From the NCBI GenBank assembly GCA_963699105.1, contig CAVOTI010000005.1, positions 434,001 to 498,000 of the forward strand: 64,000 nucleotides of DNA. The letters are read 5' to 3'. This DNA comes from Bog-756 sp963699105. Lineage in GTDB: Bacteria > Actinomycetota > Acidimicrobiia > Acidimicrobiales > RAAP-2. The translations under genes and the position numbers were made by a program. The notes beneath the pieces were generated by a model, which had not been told where the DNA came from, made no database searches, and worked only from the letters and a program-made list of their open reading frames with translations. Position 1 is the stretch's first letter. Each line of letters starts with the position of its first letter. Of the stretch, positions 43,406-54,559 are shown in pieces.

Positions 43406-44509
43406 GTGGCCCCGCGCCAAGCCGGCCGACCCGGCCCCCACCGTCACGACAAGGGGCCCGCGCCATCGAACCGATCAGGCGGCCTCCGGATCGTCCAGGT
43501 CGTACGGAGCGACGGATTCGCCGGGGTGGAGCGCTACATCTGCCAGGTCACCAACGAGCTCGTCGGCCGCCGCCACCAGGTGATGGTCATCGGTGGGGAC
43601 CCGGCCCGGATGCGATCGGAACTCGATCGGGACGTCGACCATGTTCCGGCGTCGTCGGTGGCCGGGGCGGCCAGGGCCCTGCTCGGTCGTCGTGACGCCG
43701 ACATCGTCCATGCCCACATGACGGCGGCCGAGGTGGCGGCGTGGCTGGCCCACCCCGTCCAGCGCGCCCCGATCGTGGCCACCCGCCACTTCGCCGGCGA
43801 CCGTGGTTCGAGCCCACCGGCTCAGTGGCTCAGCCGGGTCACCTCCCGCTCCCTGTCCCGGGACATCGCCATCAGCCGGTTCGTGGCCACCACCATCTCG
43901 GGACCGTCGGTCCTCCTGGCCAACGGGGTCCCCGACCGCGACCAGGCACCCTTGGACTCCCCGATCGTGGTCATGCTGGCCCGGCTGACGACCGAGAAGT
44001 CCCCCGATGTGGGAATCCGCGCCTGGTCGGCCAGCGGGCTGGGCCGGGAGGGGTGGCGGCTGGCCGTGGCCGGTGTGGGTGACCTCAGGCCCGACCTGGT
44101 CGAGCTGGCCGACCGTCTCGGGGTGGTCGACAGCGTGGACTTCCTGGGCCTGGTGTCCGACACCGACCGCCTGCTCGACGAGTGCTCGACGGTGCTGGCT
44201 CCGGCCCCGGCCGAACCGTTCGGCCTGTCGGTGGTGGAAGCCATGGCCCACGGGGTCCCGGTGGTGGCGGCGGGCGGCGGGGCCCACCTGGAGACGGTGG
44301 GGGACGACGGGATCCTGTTCACCCCGGGCGACGATCAGGCCGCGGCCCGGGCCCTGGTCGACCTGGCTGGCAGCCGGACCCGGCGACTGGAGATGGGGGC
44401 GGCGCTGCGGCGGCGCCAGCGACGGCTGTTCTCGCTGGTCGACCACGTCGAACGGCTCGAACAGCTCTACCGGGAGGTGGTGGCCGAGGACCGTCCGTCC
44501 CCTGGATGA
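43406..44509 (+). CDS. Glycosyltransferase family 4
   Basis: A GT-B enzyme of about 367 residues. GTG 43406 is chosen because GAGAGGAG (43394-43401) precedes it. LRIVQVVRSDGFAGVERYIC is the acceptor loop, DIVHAHMTAAEVAAWL and ATRHFAGDRG follow, and VVMLARLTTEKSPDVGI, FLGLVSDTDRLLDE and EPFGLSVVEAMAHGVPVVAA form the donor domain. Its last 43 bases overlap the convergent glycosyltransferase gene. Confidence 0.9.
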   Translation: MAPRQAGRPGPHRHDKGPAPSNRSGGLRIVQVVRSDGFAGVERYICQVTNELVGRRHQVMVIGGDPARMRSELDRDVDHVPASSVAGAARALLGRRDADIVHAHMTAAEVAAWLAHPVQRAPIVATRHFAGDRGSSPPAQWLSRVTSRSLSRDIAISRFVATTISGPSVLLANGVPDRDQAPLDSPIVVMLARLTTEKSPDVGIRAWSASGLGREGWRLAVAGVGDLRPDLVELADRLGVVDSVDFLGLVSDTDRLLDECSTVLAPAPAEPFGLSVVEAMAHGVPVVAAGGGAHLETVGDDGILFTPGDDQAAARALVDLAGSRTRRLEMGAALRRRQRRLFSLVDHVERLEQLYREVVAEDRPSPG

Positions 44510-45666
44510 CCGCCGTCACCCCGGACGGCGGCCCGGTACAGGCCGAGCTGCAGGTCGGCCACCCTGTCCCACGAACACCGCGGGGCCCGGGCCAAACCGG
44601 CGGCCCGGAGGCGTTCCCACAGACCCGGCTCGTCGAGGAACCGGGCCAGGGCATTTCCCACAGCCCCGGGGTCGCCGGGCGCCACCAACAGGCCGGCGTC
44701 ACCGACCACATCAGGCAGCGCCCCACTGGCGCTGGCCACCACCGGGACCCCCGAAGCCTGGGCCTCCACCACCACTCTCCCGAACTGCTCGATCCAGCTG
44801 GGGAGGGGGACCGAGGGCACGGCCAGCACGTCGAACCGGCGGTAGGTCTCGGGGATCCGCTCCCCGTCCACCGGGCCGTGGAACGTGACCCGGTCGGCCA
44901 GGCCGAGCGAGAGGGCCTGGGCCTCCAGCGCCCCGAGCTCGGGCCCGGCCCCGAAGACCTCCACGCTCATCCGGGGATCGGGGGCCACCGCCTCGAGGAG
45001 CACGTCCACGCCCTTGTGCCGGATGAGCCGGCCGACGAACCCGACCCGCAGGGTGCCGACGGGCGGCGGTCGCCCCACCGGTGCGAACCGGTCGAGGTCG
45101 ACCCCGAGGGGCAGGACGACGAGCTCACCCCGCAGTCCCTTGCCGCGGAGTATGCGACCGGCCTCCTCGTTACAGGGATAGGCCCCGGCGGCCCGCTCGA
45201 GGGACCACCGTTCGAACCACCGGAACGGCGGCGGGTACCGCTTCTCGATGTTCTGCGCCGAATAGACGACGAAGGGGAGGGTCGGGTTCCGCAACCACCG
45301 GAAGAGGAGGATCTCGGCCACGGCCAGGCCGAAGGGCTCCTCATTCAGGTCGAGCACGTCCCACGCCGTCGATCCGAGCAGCCGCCACAGTGGACGCGGG
45401 TCGTAGACGAACAGGTTGGGATGGCGGCCCAGGGTCCGCACCGCAACCACGAAGTCGTCGCCGGCCGGCTCGAACTCCACCATCGATCCGCCCTCCTCCC
45501 AGCGGGCGGCCACGGCCAGGGTCAGGTCCACCCCTCTCGAACGCAGCTGTCGTTCCCGCTCCCTCCACGCCGTGACCACCCCGCTCTTGGAGATGCGGAG
45601 GACCCGGAGGGGCGTCCCGTCGGGAGCCGGCGGTGGATCGGCAGGCGGCTCCGGCACCACCGTCAC
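44467..45666 (-). CDS. Glycosyltransferase family 4
   Basis: A 399-residue GT-B enzyme. GTG 45666 overlaps the stop of the DUF4012 gene (GTGA), which fixes the start and shows coupling; the longer frame would run antisense-like through DUF4012. Motifs are LRVLRISKSGVVTAWRERER, FVVYSAQNIEKRYPPPFRW, LRVGFVGRLIRHKGVDVL, VEVFGAGPELGALE and WIEQFGRVVVEAQASGVPVV. The C-terminal 30 residues overlap the convergent neighbour. Confidence 0.9.
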   Translation of the reverse strand: MTVVPEPPADPPPAPDGTPLRVLRISKSGVVTAWRERERQLRSRGVDLTLAVAARWEEGGSMVEFEPAGDDFVVAVRTLGRHPNLFVYDPRPLWRLLGSTAWDVLDLNEEPFGLAVAEILLFRWLRNPTLPFVVYSAQNIEKRYPPPFRWFERWSLERAAGAYPCNEEAGRILRGKGLRGELVVLPLGVDLDRFAPVGRPPPVGTLRVGFVGRLIRHKGVDVLLEAVAPDPRMSVEVFGAGPELGALEAQALSLGLADRVTFHGPVDGERIPETYRRFDVLAVPSVPLPSWIEQFGRVVVEAQASGVPVVASASGALPDVVGDAGLLVAPGDPGAVGNALARFLDEPGLWERLRAAGLARAPRCSWDRVADLQLGLYRAAVRGDGGHPGDGRSSATTSR

Positions 45667-47408
45667 CAGCTGATGGTGGCGGGAGCCGAGTCGTCGAACG
45701 TCCGTCCGTCGGCCGTCCACTGCTCGGCCGGGATCCGGGCCGAGGGCACCACCGTCATCGACCCGCGGTGTCCCGGCATCACGAACCTGGTCACGATCGT
45801 GCCGGTGGCGCCCTGGTCGAGGGTGCCGGGGGCGGCGACCGCCCAGGTGGGTCCGTCGGCCCCCTTGACCGCCACCGGTCCGGCACCGGTCATGGTGATG
45901 TGCGAGGCCCGGGCCGGGAGATTGTCGGCCACCAGCCCGATGTAGCTCCCGTAGGGGGCGGGATTGCCCGGGTACGGCCCGGCGATGAACTGCGACTCCC
46001 CGGCCGGGGTGTCGTTGGCGATGTGGGTGGTGATGGTCACCGCGGTGTTCGACCCCGAGCGGCTGGTGGTGACCCCCACGTGGACCGACAGGTACGGGTC
46101 GAGCTTGTTGCCACCCAGGTTGATCACCGACACGGCCACCGAGGTCGGGGTGAGACTGCCGCTCACACCGCTCACCACCCACGCCGCCTCGTCGGTCGGG
46201 TCGGCCGACCAGATCATCAGGTGGCGCCCGGCCACTGCGCTCGACACCGACGAGGCCAGCGTCTTCAGATCGGCGGTCTGTCCCTGGAGCTGGCTGAGCA
46301 CCACTCCGGCCAGCGCCCCCAGGCCGTCCTGACGATCGCTGGAGGTGGTCGAGGTGTAGGTCAGACCTTCGTACTGATCGTGGAGGAGGTACTGCTCGAC
46401 GTTGTCGGCGCTCACTGTCATCCCGTCGACCTCCACCGGTCCGCTGGCCACCAGCAGCTGCCGCACGCCGGCCACGTCGAGGGTGAGGACACCGTCCACC
46501 GGCTGGCCGGTCCGCGCCGTCCACATCTTGGCGGCCAACGGAGCCGTCACGTCGAACTGCGGGGTGAGCCCGAGGTTCCGGAAGTCCAGTGACGGGTGCA
46601 GCCATCCCCAATTGCGTTCCAGGTCACCGGTGACCGGCACCTCGCCTTCGGTCAGGGGAACGTCGCCGGAGGGTTGGAGGCTCCCGAGATGCACGGAGCC
46701 GTCCTGGGGCATGGCCGTCCCCACCTCGAGGAACGCCCCCGAGCCGGCTCGCATCTCGGCGTTGTTGGCCGCCAGCACCAGGTAGGTCTGGGGTCCCTGG
46801 AGGATCGTGGCCGTGGCCGCCGAGACCCCCGCCGCCCTGGTCAGGCGGAGCCGGGCCACGTCGAGCTGGGAGACGAACTGGTTGTACTTGGAGGCCAGCG
46901 GGGCCACCAGCGCCTGCGACGGTCCGGTGTCGATGCCGTCCAGCTGTCGGGCCGAGGAAAGGGAGATGGCCGACAGCGTCCGGAGTGAGGCCACCCGCTC
47001 GGGACCGGCGCCATGGGGTTGGTTGAGCACGGCATGCACCTGGGACAGGAACGAGGACCCGACCGACGACACCGTGCCGGCCGCCGTGCTCAGGGCTTGG
47101 ACGGATCTGAACTGCCGGCCGATGACCGGCACGATGGTCACCGGTGCGAAGAGGGGGGAGGACAGATCGGACCGGGCGCCGGCGAACTGGGCGTGGGCCG
47201 AATCGAGGAGGCGTTGCGACTCCGACGAGGTCAGCTCACCGGGGGACAGGTTCGACTTCACCTCTTCGAGGAGGGCCAGGCCTCGCTTGTCGTTTCGGTA
47301 GGCCGACATGGCCTTGGTGCCGATGACCAGGAGCCAGACCACCACCACGACGATCACGATGGTGGCGATCAGCCACCTCCGCCGACGCCGACCGGCTCGC
47401 TTGCTCAC
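45663..47408 (-). CDS. DUF4012 membrane-anchored extracellular protein
   Basis: A 581-residue protein from GTG 47408 after GAGAGGGACC. A basic N-terminus (SKRAGRRRRRW) and one membrane helix (residues about 14-33) anchor a large external part. The DUF4012 core is marked by LVLAANNAEMRAGSGAFLEV, WGWLHPSLDFRNLGLTPQFD and VDGVLTLDVAGVRQLLVASG. DUF4012 proteins occur in polysaccharide loci of actinobacteria and cyanobacteria and resemble the LCP/LytR neighbourhood, but their function is not established. The next gene, a glycosyltransferase, is coupled by GTGA. Confidence 0.9.
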   Translation of the reverse strand: MSKRAGRRRRRWLIATIVIVVVVVWLLVIGTKAMSAYRNDKRGLALLEEVKSNLSPGELTSSESQRLLDSAHAQFAGARSDLSSPLFAPVTIVPVIGRQFRSVQALSTAAGTVSSVGSSFLSQVHAVLNQPHGAGPERVASLRTLSAISLSSARQLDGIDTGPSQALVAPLASKYNQFVSQLDVARLRLTRAAGVSAATATILQGPQTYLVLAANNAEMRAGSGAFLEVGTAMPQDGSVHLGSLQPSGDVPLTEGEVPVTGDLERNWGWLHPSLDFRNLGLTPQFDVTAPLAAKMWTARTGQPVDGVLTLDVAGVRQLLVASGPVEVDGMTVSADNVEQYLLHDQYEGLTYTSTTSSDRQDGLGALAGVVLSQLQGQTADLKTLASSVSSAVAGRHLMIWSADPTDEAAWVVSGVSGSLTPTSVAVSVINLGGNKLDPYLSVHVGVTTSRSGSNTAVTITTHIANDTPAGESQFIAGPYPGNPAPYGSYIGLVADNLPARASHITMTGAGPVAVKGADGPTWAVAAPGTLDQGATGTIVTRFVMPGHRGSMTVVPSARIPAEQWTADGRTFDDSAPATISW

Positions 47409-47598
47409 AGGTCCCTCTCGGTGTTCCAGGCATCGGCTGCAGGAGGCACTGGCTGCCGACGCGGGGTACCAGGGCCCGCCAAATCGTACTGGAGCCCGCA
47501 CCGGAATTGTGGGTTCCCGGGGCCACGGTGCCCGGGACGGCGACACCCAGGACGCCCCATGAGCCGGACCTCGCCGGCTGCGCCGCTAGCATCGCTGC

Positions 47599-48504
47599 GT
47601 GTCGTTCACGGCCATTCGCATGGCGGTAGGACGGATCTTGCTGGTCGCCGGCGTCCTGATCCTGCTGTTCATCCCCTATCTCCTGTGGGGGACCGGGCTG
47701 TCGACATCCCACAACCAGAGCCTGCTCCGCCAACAGTTCAAGGCTGATCTCCATCGGCTGGCCACCACCACGCCGACCACCCTCCCGAAGACCGGCCATC
47801 CCACCCTGGAGGTGGCACCGCCGCAGTCCGCTCCTCCGCTGGGCAGCCCGGTGGGGACCATCGACATCCCCCTGATCAGCTTGTCCATGGTGGTGGTGGA
47901 GGGCACGGCCGACGCCCAACTGGCGCTGGGACCGGGCCACTACCCGGGGACGCCGTTTCCGGGCGAGGCCGGCAACGCCGCCATCGCCGGGCACCGCACC
48001 ACGTACCTGCACCCGTTCTACGATCTCAACGAATTGACCCCGGGCACCCCCATCTACATCGTCACCACCCAGGGGAACTTCCAGTACGACGTCACCGGCC
48101 AGCAGATCGTCGGCCCGAGCGACGTCTCCGTGGTCGACCAGACGACGACGCCCCAGCTGACCCTCACCACCTGCAACCCCCGCTACAGCGCCACCCAGCG
48201 GCTGGTGGTCCACGCCGTGCTGGTGTCGGGCGTGCTGAACGGCACCGGGCCCAAGACCACCACCGATCCCGTCCCGCCCAAACTGTCACGGGCCAAGACC
48301 CCGACCCCGCCGGCCAAGAACTGGACGGTGGCCATCCTGTGGGGCGTGGTGGTGGCCGCCGGCATCACCGCCGTGTGGATCGGGGCCCGCCGGACCCGCC
48401 GGGGAGCCCGGGCCCTGGTCCTCGGAGGCGGGCTCTTGGTCTGGCTGGTGGTGGTGTTCTACTTCTTCCAGTCGCTGGCGCCGCTGCTACCCGCCAGCTA
48501 CTAG
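47599..48504 (+). CDS. Class E sortase
   Basis: A 301-residue membrane transpeptidase. One N-terminal helix (about residues 11-30) and a Thr/Pro linker precede the sortase barrel. The catalytic His is in AIAGHRTTYLHPF, Cys in LTLTTCNPRYSATQRLVVHA together with the Arg. Two further C-terminal membrane helices are present, typical of class E (actinobacterial). Class E sortases prefer LAXTG in Corynebacteria and Streptomyces; the neighbouring substrate here has LPFTG. Convergent with that substrate gene, 25 bases apart. Confidence 0.93.
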   Translation: MSFTAIRMAVGRILLVAGVLILLFIPYLLWGTGLSTSHNQSLLRQQFKADLHRLATTTPTTLPKTGHPTLEVAPPQSAPPLGSPVGTIDIPLISLSMVVVEGTADAQLALGPGHYPGTPFPGEAGNAAIAGHRTTYLHPFYDLNELTPGTPIYIVTTQGNFQYDVTGQQIVGPSDVSVVDQTTTPQLTLTTCNPRYSATQRLVVHAVLVSGVLNGTGPKTTTDPVPPKLSRAKTPTPPAKNWTVAILWGVVVAAGITAVWIGARRTRRGARALVLGGGLLVWLVVVFYFFQSLAPLLPASY

Positions 48505-48529
48505 ACCCGAGCCCGGCGGCCGAGTTGGA

Positions 48530-48864
48530 TCAGGCGGACATCCGACGGCGACGGCGCATGAGCACGCCCCCCGCCACGATCGCTCCGAGACCCAGGACCG
48601 CCAACTCCTCCACGTCTGCACCGGTGAAGGGCAGGCTGGTCGAACTGGCGGAGACGGTGGTGGCAGCCGGTGCCGGCCCGTCAGGAGTGGTGGCCGTCGT
48701 CACCGTGCCGGTGGTGCTCTGCACGGCCGGCGTGACCACACAGGTCGGCTCGTTGAACGTCTGAGTCACCGTGCAATTGCGGTCGCCGCACCGGCGGTCC
48801 CCGACACCATCAAAAGAGATGCCACGGCCATGCCCGAACCGATCAGTATTCGCTTTGCCCTCAT
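48530..48864 (-). pseudogene. LPFTG cell-wall-anchored small protein, apparent frameshift near 48777
   Basis: A secreted protein of about 110 residues after correction. Frame one gives a signal peptide from ATG 48864 (MRAKRILIGSGMAVASLLMV then SGTAGAATA) and soon stops. One base off, the second frame gives CTVTQTFNEPTCVV, a Thr/Ala-rich stalk, and a complete sorting signal: LPFTG, hydrophobic stretch VLGLGAIVAGGVLM and RRRRRMSA tail. The switch is at a short AA near 48775-48778, where one extra A restores AATANCTVTQTF. The class E sortase is encoded next to it, so substrate and enzyme form a pair. The 260 bases upstream are AT-rich and include the hairpin AGAGGC-AGA-GCCTCT near 48888. Confidence 0.8.
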
Positions 48865-49131
48865 CATGGTTGCCCTTCTTTTCGTAGAGGCAGAGCCTCT
48901 GCGTACCCCTCGTACACACCACGGACTCACAGCGAGACCTCGGTACTCATCAATAATGCCGATCGCGCGTGCAACATTCGCAATCAGTACCACGTTGAGC
49001 CATCGAGCTACCACTCTTTGTGACTTTTCCCTGGTCGAAATGCGTTTCACCACGCAGGGTGGGCACGGTGGGAAAGCAAAAAAGAAGGGGGCGGGCGACG
49101 CATCCGGGCCGCCAGGGACCCGCCTTGGAGG

Positions 49132-49494
49132 TCAGTGCGGAACCAGTTGGCCGAACGTGCTGCACAGGCCGGACGCCTCGATGACCACGAAGGCAGCCAC
49201 GATCACCAGGACCACCGGCAGCCTCCATCGGCTGCCGCTCCTCGCCATCGGAGTCGGCATGTACCACTGGGGCAACAGACCTCCCGACTGCTCCAGGCCG
49301 CCCAGGTACACCGACAGCGGTACCGCCTCCTCGTCGATGGGCTCGTTCGGATCGGCGGCCATGGCCAGCTCGGTCAGCTGCTCCTCGGTGATGCCCTGGG
49401 GCAATGGGACGGTGGCGGTCGAAAGGCGATCCCGACCCATCGCACCTCCAGGCCCGGGGTGGTCCGCTTCCCGTCCTTCGAAATGCTCGTCCAC
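49132..49494 (-). CDS. Hypothetical protein with C-terminal membrane helix
   Basis: About 120 residues. GTG 49494 follows GGAGGGAGG, a strong ribosome-binding site identical to that of ribH at 17388. The polar N-terminus contains TVPLPQGITEEQLTELAMAA, and a single membrane helix (LPVVLVIVAAFVVIEASGL) precedes the short C-terminal FGQLVPH. Function unknown. Confidence 0.6.
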   Translation of the reverse strand: MDEHFEGREADHPGPGGAMGRDRLSTATVPLPQGITEEQLTELAMAADPNEPIDEEAVPLSVYLGGLEQSGGLLPQWYMPTPMARSGSRWRLPVVLVIVAAFVVIEASGLCSTFGQLVPH

Positions 49495-49566
49495 CGGGGG
49501 CCTCCCTCCGAGACTCGGGCGCCAGGCCCGCACCGCCATCCTACCTGCCCGGGCCCGATGGGCTCC

Positions 49567-50160
49567 TTACAGGTGGGTCAGCAGCAGGTGGACCACCGAC
49601 TCCAGGACCACGATGAACACCCCGACCAGCACCAGGGCGAGGATGTAGAAGATCCGGCGTCCCGCCGGACGGTCGGGCCCGCCGGCGGTCCCGATGCCCA
49701 CCACGGCCAGAGCCAGGACCCCGACGACATCGGCAATGGCGAAGGCGTGCCTGACCGACCACACTCCCTGATCGGCCAGGACGAAGATGATGACGGCGGG
49801 GATGGCCGCCGAGACGATCGACCACGAGCCGCGGAGCTCGTCGGCCACGTCGGCCCAAGTCATCTCCAGCCGTCTCCACGAGTGCATGGTGACCAGTGCC
49901 GACAGGGCGTGGGCCAGCCAGATGGCCACCGCCCCGACGATGACGACGCCGGCGGCCGTCAACGCACTGGGAGTGTTCTCGTAGGTGAGCCCGGCGATGG
50001 CCACCAGGGTGGAGATGGTCCCGTAGACATAGCCGGCCAGCCACCGCACCGAGGGATCGTGCCGATCGCCTTCGGAACCCGAGCGGTCCGATGGTACCGA
50101 TGATGGTTCCGGCTGTGGTTCCGGCTGTGGTTCCGACGGGTGGTCGGGTCGGTCCGTCAC
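49567..50160 (-). CDS. Hypothetical polytopic membrane protein
   Basis: About 197 residues from GTG 50160; an ATG at 50208 adds 16 residues and is the alternative. The N-terminus carries EPQPEPQPEP coded by three 12-base GGTTCCGGCTGT-type repeats. Four or five membrane helices follow (starting about residues 40, 70, 115, 145 and 175), with a central WRRLEMTWADVADELRGSW loop. Not recognised. It starts upstream of and in the same direction as the small membrane protein at 49132. Confidence 0.65.
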   Translation of the reverse strand: MTDRPDHPSEPQPEPQPEPSSVPSDRSGSEGDRHDPSVRWLAGYVYGTISTLVAIAGLTYENTPSALTAAGVVIVGAVAIWLAHALSALVTMHSWRRLEMTWADVADELRGSWSIVSAAIPAVIIFVLADQGVWSVRHAFAIADVVGVLALAVVGIGTAGGPDRPAGRRIFYILALVLVGVFIVVLESVVHLLLTHL

Positions 50161-50611
50161 CGAGGGCCACGCCACATCTCGCCGGCCCCGATCGGCACTG
50201 GCGGCCACGCCACGACAGATGTCACACCACGTGGACGATCAACGGGATCGTTCCGGTGATGACGGACACGGGGTGTCTCGTCCATGGGCCAGCACCCTAG
50301 TCCTGCCCCGGTCCCCGACGGCCTGTCCGGACCGTGCCGGAACGGCCCCGGCCGGCCGGCCCGTGCGGCTACCCCGGGGCTATGGCCCGGCGCAGCGTGA
50401 CCACATCCGATGTGGTGAGAGTCACCACGTTGGCCGGTTAGTGGTATGCGGGGCGGTGGTCGATGACTGTCGGGAGGCCCAGGAGCAACGTGCCGGGGCC
50501 GGGGCCGCGGCCGGTCGTGTTGGGACAGTTCAGATCGTGCTTCACCGTCCAGGTCGACGGCACGATCGGGGCGAGGCGGCCGGGGCCGATGACCGGTCTC
50601 GGGTGCATGGG
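50161..50611. other. Intergenic stretch with several palindromes, no supported gene
   Basis: About 450 bases between two minus-strand genes. It contains CCACGTGG near 50227, GACAC-GGG-GTGTC near 50268, and the 17-base inverted repeat ACCACAT-CCG-ATGTGGT (50400-50416). These could be operators for the membrane-protein gene. Frames on either strand lack ribosome-binding sites or motifs. Confidence 0.4.
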
Positions 50612-51025
50612 TCAGGAGCAGTCGGCGGCGAGGTCGGTCCCGACGACCTGGTGGGGACCCACCCTCACCGTCCGGGTGGGGGTGTCGGGCTGTCCGGCCA
50701 GGACGTACCGCCCGGGGGCGACGGTGAACCGGTAGGTCATGGTGCCGTGACCGCTCCGGTGGGCCACCAGCCTTCCCCCCCGGTAGACGGTGATGAAGTC
50801 GCGGAGCTCGTCGTACCGGCGGTGGGTGAGCCCCGGTGCTCCGGTACATGGGTAGACGGATCCGGTGAGCACCGCCGGTGCCGGCTTCGGGGGCGGCGAG
50901 GGCTGCCCCGACGACTGCGAGCAGCCGGCCAGCAGGGCCGCCACTCCGACGATCGAACCGGCCACCACGCCCGCCGGTGACCACTTCCCGCCCCTGCGCC
51001 CGCGTCGACTTCGGCGTGTCCGCAT
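50612..51025 (-). CDS. Putative lipoprotein
   Basis: A 137-residue secreted lipoprotein. After a basic N-terminus (MRTRRSRRGRRGGK) and a hydrophobic stretch (GVVAGSIVGVAALLAGC) the lipobox ALLAGC gives the lipidated Cys. The mature part has a Pro-rich spacer then a beta-rich domain with FITVYRGGRLVAHRSGHG and FTVAPGRYVLAGQPDTP, reminiscent of carboxypeptidase-regulatory-like folds. Two further Cys (CTGAPG and the C-terminal DCS) may form a disulfide. Function unknown. Confidence 0.75.
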   Translation of the reverse strand: MRTRRSRRGRRGGKWSPAGVVAGSIVGVAALLAGCSQSSGQPSPPPKPAPAVLTGSVYPCTGAPGLTHRRYDELRDFITVYRGGRLVAHRSGHGTMTYRFTVAPGRYVLAGQPDTPTRTVRVGPHQVVGTDLAADCS

Positions 51026-51130
51026 ATCTCCGGCCCTTCCTGGTCTCGCTACCTCCTACGAGCTGCCGGACAGCCGGGTTGACACGTCGGAACCGAACGG
51101 GCGGTGGGCCCCGGGAAGGCGGCAAAGGCG

Positions 51131-51167
51131 TGAGGCACGCCCGGGACGGATCACCGGGCGTGCCTCA
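51131..51167 (-). terminator. Intrinsic-terminator-like hairpin downstream of nrdJ
   Basis: TGAGGCACGCCCGG (51131-51144) and its exact complement (51154-51167) form a 14-bp stem with a 9-base loop, two bases past the nrdJ stop. On the minus strand a short CTTT follows the stem, so the tail is weak. It may also insulate the lipoprotein gene. Confidence 0.7.
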
Positions 51168-51169
51168 TC

Positions 51170-54097
<2,928 letters not shown>

Positions 54098-54347
54098 GTG
54101 GTGGACCTCTTTCTCGGTTCTTCTGGATTCGCTGCTCGTAGTGAACGCTTGATGCTGACTGTGTGGTGGCTGGTCGGTCGTGTGGTCGGGCGCCGGTCGG
54201 GAGGACGTGGTCGGGAGTCGAGTGGCTGGCTGCCGGGTCGGACCGGGGACCCTCCCCGGGACCGACACCGCCCGGCCTCACCGTCCCCGACCGAGTCGGC
54301 ACCCACGCTCGTCTCGAAGAGCGTCAGGACAACACTTTACCGTCAAA
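54098..54347 (-). promoter_or_regulatory. Long nrdJ leader with a strong hairpin
   Basis: About 240 bases separate the NrdR box/-10 element from the nrdJ ATG. Within it, 54237-54266 can fold: CCGGGGA-CCC-TCCCCGG (54243-54259) is a perfect 7-bp stem, extended by GTCGG and CCGAC on the outside. Cobalamin riboswitches are known before nrdJ in Streptomyces, but I cannot find the conserved B12 box or the core, so this leader may be a different regulator. Confidence 0.4.
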
Positions 54348-54393
54348 GCACTATATGTTGTGGTTGTCCCTCCCCCGAGGTACGAGATAGTGG
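54348..54393 (-). promoter_or_regulatory. NrdR box(es) and -10 element of nrdJ
   Basis: GCACTATATGTTGTGG (54348-54363) fits the NrdR operator consensus (acaCtAtATaTaGTgt). A degenerate second copy at about 54378-54393 keeps only the ATAGTG half; the two are about 30 bases apart, near the usual 31-32 spacing. On the minus strand TATAGT within the first box is a good -10 element, so NrdR binding would occlude RNA polymerase. Confidence 0.7.
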
Positions 54394-54559
54394 GTCTATT
54401 ACAGCAGCGTAGTTACACCCCTGTCAATCGATTTCTTCCCGAAAGGCCGATTCCCGGCCGCCGAATTCCCAGTTGGCGGGACGTTCGCGAAGAATTGCAA
54501 ATGATTGCTGCGCAGCGCGAGCACCCTGGCCGCCGGTGCGGAATAACTACAGTCCCTGC

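Noticed and set aside
54098..54347. Cobalamin riboswitch before nrdJ
   Set aside because: The conserved B12 box and core helices could not be found on the minus strand; only a simple hairpin is seen.
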